From Owenia fusiformis (taxonomy: Eukaryota > Annelida > Polychaeta > Sabellida > Oweniidae): a stretch of 64,000 nt of DNA. The translations under genes were made by a program, and so were the position numbers. Where the stretch lies: the NCBI GenBank assembly GCA_903813345.2, contig CAIIXF020000012.1, positions 23,818,184-23,882,183 on the forward strand, given 5' to 3'. The notes beneath the pieces are model-generated. The model was not told where the DNA came from. It was given only the letters and a program-made list of their open reading frames with translations, and searched no databases. Positions 13,033-25,000 of the stretch are shown piece after piece; positions within the stretch are counted from its first letter, which is position 1; every line of letters starts with the position of its first letter.

Positions 13033-16000
13033 CTGAAATACAGAAAGATATAAAGACATTTGATATAATATAGCAAGAATATTACATTAACAATCCATAT
13101 CCTGTATCATGATTGAGGAATATCTAAAATATCTAGAATCACCTGCCCCACATCAACAGATGACTCCACATTGAGATGTTGAAAAATGCCAGGATGCATA
13201 CAGATTCACACTAATTTTCTCTCGTGGATTGTCCTTCCCACCTGTCCCATTTAATGTATTTACTTCAGAAGAAAAAAGGATAACAAATCATTGAAACATG
13301 TTACTCACACACTCAGTCAAACATGATACAAAGATTGATTTGCATTAATATGGCACCTAGAAAAAAACAAAGTAGAAGTTTTAAATAACTCTTGATTTAA
13401 AAGATGGCGACACTTCTATAGAAATTAATGGATGCTGTGATACAAATTTGTCATCTTTCATAGATACAATGTATTGGCAAAAACTTGATACATGTATATA
13501 AATATTGACAGATCAAAAATATTTTTTGATAATTCATTGTAAGCTTTGTTTAAGCTGTTTTTGGTGTCCAATAAAAAATAAAGTACTTATCAATACATTG
13601 GAAATACTATGTAGTCAAAAAGTAAATCTTTATTTTGCCAAAGAATGTTGAAAATATGCATATTAGGCCTTTAATGTGTAATATTGCTTTATTCAAACAT
13701 CAAATACACTGTTTGAATCAAATTAATATCACCTTAAAATAAGAAATCACCAATCAATTAACCCATTGAGTTCTTCAAAATATATAAATTGACAGTTCTG
13801 ACTTCAAACAATGCTATTTTCTATCTAACCCTATCTACAAACTGGTTATTATACTTTTATTTAATTTGGTAGCTGTTTTAATTTGGCAGATCCACCAATT
13901 GTTTAAGTCCGCCAACTTTAGTAGCAGCCGAATTCTCTGGTATACATATGTAATTTTAGTACCATGCAAATTAGTGCATTGTAATATTGCGAGTCCGCAG
14001 AAATTAAGTAGCCGCCAAATGTTCAAAACAGCAAATCCAGCAAAATAAATTGCACCAAATTAAGTACAGTAAATTCACTGTTATATACAGGGAGTTGTCA
14101 TCTTTAGCTCCTATTACTTTTCTGATGCCTGATTCTTCAAATCTTGCCAAATATGCATATTGCCATATTTCTAGGTCTATGGTCACCTCAATTGATACAA
14201 TGTTGCAATTTGACAGGTATCAGAGATATGCAAATCAACATAACTTTCTCTCCAATAATATATCATACTTGGTACCATATAGCTTGGTTTTGGCTGCATA
14301 GGGGGAGGGAACCTTTTTGACAAGCTGTATAATTACAGCTACTGTACCTGCAATTAGCCTTTTGTAGCTTATTCTTGTGTTTCAACAGACTCTTGAAAGC
14401 CCATGATTTATAGTACTATACATGCAACGTACAGTACATGTAGTACTTATCAGACCTTAGACTTGAACCTCTACTCTTAGTTAATATAGTACCATCCAAA
14501 TTATGTATCCATGTATCCACTTAAAAAATGTACTTAGTATTTGATATGGCATATTTTAATAAGTCTAAAACTACAAGTACACACTCCGCAAATCATTTTC
14601 TCTAGCCTTTGACTTAACATTGGGTCATGTGACAGGAAGTTACAGTACAGGTATTGTGGGTAAAACTTTCTTTCTATGTAATTCTTGGAAGAGGGTTTAC
14701 AGCTTCGCAATGCAAAGTATGTATATTATATATTATATTATGAGGTTATCAAATACACTTTATCATATATAACTGCCTATCAAGAACAACGAATATGAAT
14801 GAAAATAAACAATATGACTAATAAAATTAACAATCAGGGGAACCCCCATTTTGCATTCGTATTAATCATAATATTTGCCAATTAATTTAAACATGCTGAC
14901 AATCAATGGAAAAGGGATCATTATAGCTCAGAATGGTAGTATAATTTATATCTTACTCATGCTTTTTCAGTATACTTTTTAAAATAATCAGCTACTTTAT
15001 CAATATAACAAGGCATTAACATGACAAAATGTCACCACCTAGTTACTCTCACTTTTAGAACTTGTAGATGATTTTTCAAAAGATCATCTAATATTTGGTC
15101 AATTTGAAGCAAGTTGAAAAAAGAACTTGTTAACCTTTGTTGACCTTAAGAAGGTCATTGAAGGTGAAATCACAAATCTAGTCATATTTGAATTTCTGAG
15201 AAACTTGAAGACGATTTTGAAAAAAAAAAGGTCAATTTGAAGCTTTTTGATCTTTTTTAACCTATTTTTGACCTTGAGAAGGTCATTGAAGGTCAAATTT
15301 TAAATCTTAAGTTAGATTTGAACTTCAGAAAACTTGTACACGGTAGATGATTTTGACAGAAATTGAAGTCGGTCTAAACAGTATTTGTTAAGTTATTGGA
15401 AGTTGTAAGAATTTGTTACAGATGCCGATCGCCAACCGCCATCCGCCGATCGCCGTCACAAAAAATGGAGACCATAACAATATGTCACCACTATTTAGTG
15501 ATGCCATAAAAAAACTAAATAGTTTCCCGGTTATACAAAATCCACTGAATAAACATGAACACGATACAGACGGAACTTGGAAGTTCAAATTAATATTCCC
15601 AATTCTCACTTTGAGGGAATATAACTTTCAAAGGGTAATGGTAATGTAATTCCATTTTATGACACGTGCCTAATGCATTGATCAATCCGTGTTACACTGG
15701 TACACAATGTACATTGGGTAAATAATAACATTCAATTTGGTAAACTGCGACTCATCAAAGCAGTTGCAAAAAATCGCATACCCACATACTGCATCAATTT
15801 AACACCATCGGGGTTTAGTTTTTGAAATCATAAACATTATTATACATATAAAATGTACCTCAATTCATGTTCAATTATTGAAGATCATACTGACTTGTGT
15901 TATTTATTGGTTTCTTTATTTACCACGTACAGTAAAACCTGTGTATAGTGAACATTTTTTGCCAAAGAAAAATGTTCACTGTAGGTAGTAGGTGTCCACT

Positions 16001-19000
16001 ACAGCAAGGATTTGACTTCGTTGCATTTTGCCATATTACATGTAATTAAGAGACCAGTTATTAAACAAGCCTAAATAGAGGAGGGAATATCTGATATAAT
16101 TTGTACTTTATACCTATGATTACCAATGACACTAGCAACAAGTTTTTGTTTTTGTTTTTCTTGTGTTATACAAACTTACTTATTTTAGACTGACTGTCAT
16201 CTGAATGGTTCATCCTTTTATTGTCAAATTTTAATCTCTTTATAATTCCTTATATTCCCATCAAGATGATCCTTTAAATAGTGGAATTCTTGACACATTT
16301 GAGTCAGTTAAAGGACTTTATTGACTTAATTAATTATAAACTAGCCTACATGATAGAGTCAGTTAAGAGTGATCATTATAATTTTAACCCAATCTGGTTT
16401 TTAAATCGATGGGGATGAGAAAAAGATTTAGTTGGGACTTAGCAGATAGAGATAAAGGTAATAATAGTTAACCAGATTATCTCCATTTAAAGCAATCAAT
16501 GCTTCTAGCCACTGCTAGACACATATCCAGCCTTACAAAAACAAAGATTATTAAGAATAATAATTAGTCACACCTGTTTCAATATAAGAGGAGATCACAC
16601 TCTCAAACCAGAGGGGGAGAAACACCAGGGTTCAAAGATGACATACGCATATAATGTAAATCTGTATTGAGATGACATCGTCGCTGATTGGTCAAAAGTC
16701 GACAAACAAATGACGTCATCAATGGTGGTTTGAAAATTTTCGAAATACGCTTCAAATAATATTATGTTCATTTCTGGCGTGTTACCAATATATCATAGCT
16801 TCTCACTTCACATCAAGAAAAAGAAAGGTGTACGGAATATGCCTATATCAATTAAAACATCCCATCGAAGTGTAGTATTTGATAACTAGCCGATGAAAAT
16901 TCGAACGAACGAAGGTGGTAAGCAAGAGAGGTAACTATGTCTGTCATCTTTAAACTCTGGGGCTTTCCCTCCTCTTCTCTCAAACTGACCTTTTAATAAT
17001 TATTTTTGACAGGTAATATAAACATAAGCTGCTTAACTCTGATAAGGCAGTTGCAGAAAACCCACGAGAAATCTTATGTATCAGATTCAATGTTCACTAG
17101 AGACAGGATAATTCAATTTAATTTGCCAAGATTTAATGTTCACTGTTCACAGTAGGTAGGTGTTCACTATAGGATTGTACTTCAACATGGGAGTCAATGG
17201 GAGAAAAAGGTTTTGCCAAAAAAATGTTCACTGTTGATAGGTGTTCGCTAAAGGGATGTGTTCACTAACACAGGTTTTACTGTACCAGTATAAACCATTC
17301 TATAGCACACTGTCTGTTACATAGGTAATACAGCACTTCAGATGTCTTGATTAAAACTTTATCGGATATAGAGGTTCTTGTATGAGTACCTGTGCAGGAT
17401 CGTCGATTCTTGATGAGCTTTGATAATTCTTCTTTATCGAGCTGAAGACGAGTTGTTGTTAAAGATGGCTCTATCTTGATTAATCATATGAGAAAACAAA
17501 ATCATGAAAACAACAATAAAATGCATTTTCAAAATATCCAATATTTGTTTTAGGCGATTCTATACAATAATAGAGTTAGTATATGGTCCAGTAGGAAATG
17601 CAGTGTACTGCTCTCACAAAATGGCTACAATGATGGATCTTGCTCGTAAGTTTAATTGTTGTTCCCTGAACATATAATGTGTAGTATGAGAAGAAATTAA
17701 ACTTTGTATGTTGATCAAATCAACATTTTTTTGTAGTTCCCTTTCACTGTACAGGGTGTCCCAGAACTCATGAGAATTTTTTGAGGGAGATATAAGGCAT
17801 GGGTGATTTTTCTTCAAATTTGGTACAGTTATTAAACACACTTTGGGGAATAAATGACATGAATTTCAGGCACATATCTTTTATATTTCCGAATTAATTG
17901 ACATTTGAATTCTACATCGCCACAAACCCTGGAGTTATCGGGAAAATACAAAAGTTTATGTCATATTTTGTCAATTTTATACAAATTCTTAACTATAAAA
18001 CCAATGTTTTTTGTATAAGCTTAGTTCAGCATTTTTTTCATATTGATGATGCACTTTGATAATACGATATATAAACTTTGATAGAGACCCAATACATCAA
18101 CGGATTGTACATTTGGTCTGCTAAAAGATTATACTGACATGTTCCTGAGGGACTGGAAGAAATGTCCCCATTTGCTAGCCAATATGATCTTGCATATTGA
18201 CAATGCACCAGTGAATAAGTCACTACATGCATGTCAGTAGTGCATCCAATTTATTTTCTATTGAGACTTCACAGTATAAAATAGCTCCATATACTTGCCG
18301 GATTTTGCTCTACTAGACTTTTGCTTTCTTTGGGGACCTTAAACAAAGACTAGTGAGCCATGTCACTGAAACGGAGGAAGAATTGAGTCATGTTGTTTCA
18401 GAGGACCCTACAGAAATGACTATTGGACAATTTGGGAATGTGTATAAAGAGTAGCTGAAAAGACGACATCAACTGCAGATAATATGCTATAATAACTCTG
18501 TAGATTTACGTAGCTTGAATGTGTATGATCCTATCAAGTAAAGTACAGAAATGCTGAAATAATTCAATGAAAACAATGATATTAGAGTAGAGAAGTTGTG
18601 TAAATATTATCAAAATGTGACGTAAATTGTTGTATTTCTCTGACTACTCCAGGGTTTTTGGCGATGTAGAATTCAAATGTCAATAAATTCGGAAATATAA
18701 AAGATATGTGCCTGAAATTCATGTCAGTTATTCCCCAAAGTGTGTTTAATAAGTGTACCAAATTTGAAGAAAAATCACCTACATGCCTTATATCTCCCTC
18801 AAAAAATTCTCATGAGTTCTGGGACACCCTGTAAGTTAGATTAACTTTGTATGTTGATCAAATCAACCTTCTAAATTTTTTGTAGTACTTTTTCACTGTA
18901 CAACTGAATCTGCTGGTGAAAATGAAGTGATACACAAAACAATTTACATATGAAAATGTTCTAATTCTAGATGAACTAGAAGATACAATTCTATATGAAA

Positions 19001-22000
19001 TTAGTGAACTGTTAGGTGATGATGTCAACAAAGTGTTCATCCATCTTGGTTTTGAAATGCCATTTATCCAGACCAGGCGAATGAGTAGTCCACATAATGC
19101 TGCAGAGTGGATCTTCCAACTATTTGTGACATGGAAACAAAAACAGCACGTGGATACAAACAAAAAAGAAGAACTAGTTAAAGCGCTGAAGCATGTAGAA
19201 CGCCATGACCTTGTAAAAAGAGTGAACGCCAAAAAATCAGAGTCACAAGGTCAGTTAACAAAAGTGGTCTGGGAATGTTTACTGTTTTGAAAACTAAAAC
19301 TAATCAGAATTTCAATTGGTCTTGGGAAAAAATGATTCATATTAAACTAAAATTGATTGATTAAAAGTAAATCAGATTTGTGTAGTATAAATTTAGAAAA
19401 TGACAATCCTTTATGGTCCTCACATTGTCAGAATATGTTCAACATGCTTGATAATCATAAAGTTTATAACTATCAAGAGCTATATTTTGATGCTTTATTT
19501 CACATTTTGCAGGAATGACATATACCTTCAAAATTTTTGTTTTTTTCCATCTACAGGACCTGCATGTCTACTGTCTATGAAAAACATCAAGATATTGCAT
19601 TGTATATTCCTTTCATTTTCAGCACTTACTGCAGAGAGAAGTCGAAGTCTTACATTTAGCTGTTTATTACTTGATGTAATTCTCAACCTATTGAAAACCC
19701 ACATTGAAACAAGAATGAATGAGGTCTTTGGACATTTTATAGAAACAGGGGACGTTTCAACACTCCAAGAAATACTTGCAGATGCTAAATATGATTGTGA
19801 ACGGTATCCTCCTGAAAAAATGTCATCACTTGAGGAACTGGCAAACAGTTTTCTTGAGCCACATAACAGATTTGCAGGGAAAATACAATCAATCACAAAC
19901 CTACATGTCTTTCTACACTTAATTCTGCATGTGCCAAAAGTTAATGCGTCACTCCATAAACCTGATTTATTAATCGTCTTAACAAAATATATTAAACAAA
20001 TTGCCACCTCTTGGGGACATAGTTCTGGAATGACTGTAAAGGATTTCCAACAAAACATTACGAAACTTAAGATGATAATCAGGATAATTGCATGGGATAA
20101 TGATGCATTAAGAGCGAGAACACTGAAGATGTTAGACATGTGGCAGCAAAAAGGTAAGAATGTTAACAATTTAAGATTCTAGGTATAAAAGTGAGATGAT
20201 TTGTTATGTTTATTTGACTATTTTATGAACAAGATACTTCAAATTACAAAAGCAGCAGTCCTAATCATTTAAAAGTCAAATGAGGCAAATTTACAACAAT
20301 CTACAACAGACATGGATATAGTCATTCATTCATTCAAAGTGAATATGTTAGCTCAAAAGGCAAAAGGAGAGATATTTAAAGCATGACTAATTCATCTTAA
20401 TTGGATTTTGGAATGCCTTAAATCTATGTGTTCAATTTATTATTCATTGAGAATGCAATATATTTCTTCAAAATCCAGAATCTTGTGGATGCAAAAACAT
20501 CCAAAACCAATCACCTTCTAATTCAAACACTTTAAACCAGTCCCCCAATGGCTTTCAAATTAAAAAGGGTTTTACTGTACCTACAGTAAAAACAAAATAG
20601 TGATAAGTGCAACTTGTTACAAGGAAACAAACTGCAACATCCTAACTAATGTTAAGAATCACTAACAAACTATGTCATATACACATGTATGTGAATATAT
20701 TTCAGGGGAGATCTTCACAAACATCAATGAAATAACAGATAGACGTATGATCGAGTTAGCTGTTGAATCTTGGGATACCTATACAAAAGTGGTTGGCTCA
20801 AAAGTGGAAGAATTCAAAGAAGAAACGCAAGATATGAAAAATCTAATTGATACATTTGAGAACAAGAACAGAATCAAGGAACAAGTAGACAGACTTTCTA
20901 GCAAAGTTGAAGAACATGATGAACAAATTAGAGAAAACAAGGACAACATAAGCTTATTAAGTACACAAATTGAAGGAATAAAGACGTGTTTACCAACTGA
21001 TGAAAGGTCGGTCGGTCGCAAACAGATAATGCCACCCACAGCATCAGATAAAGAGCAACCAACAATTGGTACATACTGAATAGTAATGAAAGATTATTTA
21101 ATTTGATTGATAATAATAACTATTTTACCACATGTATCAATAGAAGTTCAATAGTGATACAATTTGCAGGAAACACGATATGGCCTTTACATCTAACCCA
21201 AATCCTTTTTTTCTTTACAGATTCTACTCGACAAATACACATGCAACCCACAAATGATGACCCACAGCCAACAAGTACTGATTTCAAATTATTCTTCTAA
21301 TGTATAAATTAGTACATGTACTAGAAATTTTTCAAAAAATAAATGAAATATTACAAAAATCATGGCAATGTTTTCCTTACAATCCCAATTTTATCTTCTG
21401 ACAAAGAACTGAGATACATTCTGAACATAACTACAATTATGATGATGCAATGTCAAAATAAATACTCTTTCTTTATTAACAGGCCCAACAAGACAATTAA
21501 CCACGCTTCCCAGAAATGATAAGCAGCAGTCATTAAGTACTGATTGATTTATTCATTCTTCAAATATAATATTTGTACCATGGATTCTGTTTTAAGTAGA
21601 TAACGTAATAATACATTAACATTATAATTGGACATTTTGTCAAGCTTGACCTACTTCTCAACCTTCTATATAATATGTGTTCAATAAGAATTCCAAAACC
21701 ACTATAATTTATTCAAATTATTAAATAAACAAATTCCACGTATTTTTCAGTTAGTAAACACAAGAATCAGACTCAAGAGGGAATAAAATGTGGAAAAGAT
21801 ATAAGCGGCATTAGCTGTGAGGATGTTGTGAAAATGGCAGATAGACAAATAAGACAGAACAGTATTGATCTTAGGCAAAATAGTGAAGATTTAGAAAACA
21901 GCAATCAGCTATTGAAGTTATTGAAAGATGTAATTGAGCAACATGAAAAGACAATTAAGAAACAACAAGATGAAATAGATTCAGACAAGGAGACAATATC

Positions 22001-25000
22001 CAATAATGTCAAAGAAATCAAAAGAAGAGGTCAACATATACAGCAGCTCATGAATGATAGCAGCAAGTCCAAGGAAGCACATGAACAGGAATTAAAATTA
22101 GAACGTGAAAAGATTGAAAAGCTGAAAAAGCAAAATGAAGAATTGGAAAACAAATATAAATCAGAGTGCGAGCGTAATGAACAGTTAATAAAAGAAGTAG
22201 AAAGGTTTAAGCAAGAACTAAAAGACAAAAATAATTGAAGTTGTCACTATTCAATTGTAACTGCAAAGGAGTGGAGTTAGGATCATCAAAGATGGTAGCC
22301 AAAATTTGTTTGATATGAATAATACTTAGATTTAAGCTAAACCAAGTAAAATCATGATTTCAAATACTTTGTCATGCTAATTTTTTATATGTCTCTGTGC
22401 TAACTAATAAAGTTCCAGTTGTAAACAACTGCAGGAAAATGAAGAAAATATCTCAAACATCAGAGTTTAACCTCTTGACTACCTGGAGTGACGAGATTTC
22501 TCGTCACCTAAGAAATGACCTTGAAACCCAGAGTGACGAGAAAATCCGTCACAAAATTTTTCACTAAAATTGCTCTTATTTGAACACTTTTCAGCCAATT
22601 TTCACAAAATTTGTTTTAAAATATGTAGAAATGATCTCTGCCGTCTAATTTTACTATGTTGAGCATCTGAAGTTGTATATGTATATAGCATAATGTCAAA
22701 AGGTGGCAAAAATGAAAAAATCTCTGGTTTCAACCAATTTTAGAGCCTGGGATTCAAGAGGTTAAAGAAAACAGCTTCACAATAGATTGATGTTTATCCA
22801 AATGACATTTTTTGCAGTGACAAAACTGTGTTAGAAAGAATAAATTGTAAATCTCCACTGAGTTGTGAGTTAAGTATCATCATCCACTTGGGTTAGTGCC
22901 ATCCTAAGCAAAGCTGCTTTCTTTAAAGGATTGGTAGTGATATGGTGAACTGAATTCAACATTGTTTTTCTCTTAAACCAATTATTGAAAACATTCTGTA
23001 AAAAACAAAACTTTATGTAATGGTCACTGATTGACATCAATTTAATGTGAAAATTGTTTATATATATTTCATATTATTGTTTTTGTGAACAATTTTTGTT
23101 TTTTAGTGCAATTAACCAGATGTGAGAAGGTAGTTACCAGTTTTACCACCAGGTGGCTGATTCAGGGTAAATAACATGGCAGGGTATTAGAAAGTACCCT
23201 TAAACTTGAATATTGATAGTTGGACAAATTGAAATGTCTCCAGTAAAACAAAATATTTTCTGTCAAATATAAGAAAAGATATTTCACTTGTGATTTTATA
23301 ACATAGGGTTTATGGGGTATCTGACCTAGAAATCCCATTTTCAAAGAAAATTAAATTTTCAAAGTTGATAAACACTTTTTAAAACCACATTTCTGATTTT
23401 TTCAATATTTAATGACGTAAATCAAGATTATTTCTACTCGCATCTAGTCTATTGCTTTTTGTTCTTTTCTACCACTATTGAGAATGAAATGAAATATCTA
23501 TCCCAACCTTGTTGGAACAAAATGGCATATACAACATTTTCTTAGACCTTTCAATATCATAGTTATACAAAGGAAAGTTTGGTTCATTAAAAAAAGCATC
23601 CCAAAAAATAAAATAAAAAACCCACAATAGATAAAAATTGAAGTTTCATTAACAAGATATTTAAAATGAACCCAACTTTCCTTTGTAGAATTACAATATT
23701 GAGAGACCTAAACACGTTGAGTATATGTGATGCCATTTTGTTCCAATAAGGTTGGAATAGATGTTTCATTTCATTCCGAACATATGGTATGGTATGCAGG
23801 GCTTTCAGTAACGCGTCCATAACACTGGGAGGACCCAGATTTTCATGAAGGGACTCCAACAAATTTTATTGATCAATCCCTGGGACGCAAAGTCCTGTGT
23901 TTTCATTAACAAAATTGATAGACTTGGAAAAAGGTCTTACCTCCAGTCTTTTATTTGGTCGAAATACGCTAAATAAACGAAGGATATTAGAGAGATTTCG
24001 CACATAAGTGAAAGTACAACGTTACTTATACGTATACGTATAGTTTAAAGGGTCATGTCGAACTATTATATTTACTAAAATCAATTTTAAATTGTACTTA
24101 ATGGAACATAACTATTCCTGTTATAGAAAAGGTCCATCAACTAGAGACTGTGAACGCACTGTCATCTGCACATGTAGATTATGCACATTATGATTAAATG
24201 CTTGCTTCCCTGTCCTTGTAGTTGTAGTGTATTATAAACACGATCCTTTAAAGTGAGTCATGATTCTTTAAGGCCCCCTCACATATGATTGAATCCACCA
24301 AACGCAGCCTGACGCATGTGGTAAATTAGTCATTTCTGGCGAATATTGAGCGAAAATGTTTAAAAATATGTTACATAATAGAAAACATAGCGGATAGTAA
24401 TGTAAGGTAACTATTTGTTGCGAATGTTTTACGAAGTGTGACGAATTACTACTTTTCTTCGCTAAGATGCGTTGCGTCTCGCAAACAACCGTTGACATCC
24501 CCTTCAGCGAGTAATAACGCATACATGCAAAATAAAGCGTAATTATGCGCATTCTTCCGAATCTGAACAAAGGCTTACGAAAAGCAGGAGGCGTCAGCGA
24601 TTCCCGTCAGCGATTAACAACGCATACATGCGAACCAAAGCGCAATTGTGCGCATGCTTCCGAATCTAAACGAACCTTTGCGAAAAGTGTAAGGGTCAAT
24701 TTACTTGACAACACCACACTATCATATATAAATCTGAAATTGTTAACCTATTCACACAACGTAAGTTAATGAAATATAAAAATGGCAAGACGATTTTGTG
24801 TCAGAGCATGCCTCCGCGGAAAATGTGATATCTCTTTATTCTTAGTTATTGATGCAATGCAAGCATACCAATCTTTCTTCCATTGAACACTCTATCTACA
24901 AATAAAAGAAAGTCATTCTGAAATAAGTGGGTGGCATTTTTTGGTGTCACCCTGTATTTAATATGGCTCTTCTGACATTTCTAACATAGTCTACCTTAAT

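Noticed and set aside
19557-19622. Upstream acceptor TCTACAG for death-domain gene exon 3
   Set aside because: In phase and possible, but the CCTTTCATTTTCAG acceptor at 19622 has a stronger pyrimidine tract; the extra 22 residues are hydrophobic and intron-like. Kept as alternative only.
19528-20169. 213-codon minus-strand frame opposite the death-domain gene
   Set aside because: Shadow of the real plus-strand exon; cysteine- and serine-rich with no domain, and the plus-strand reading has splice continuity.
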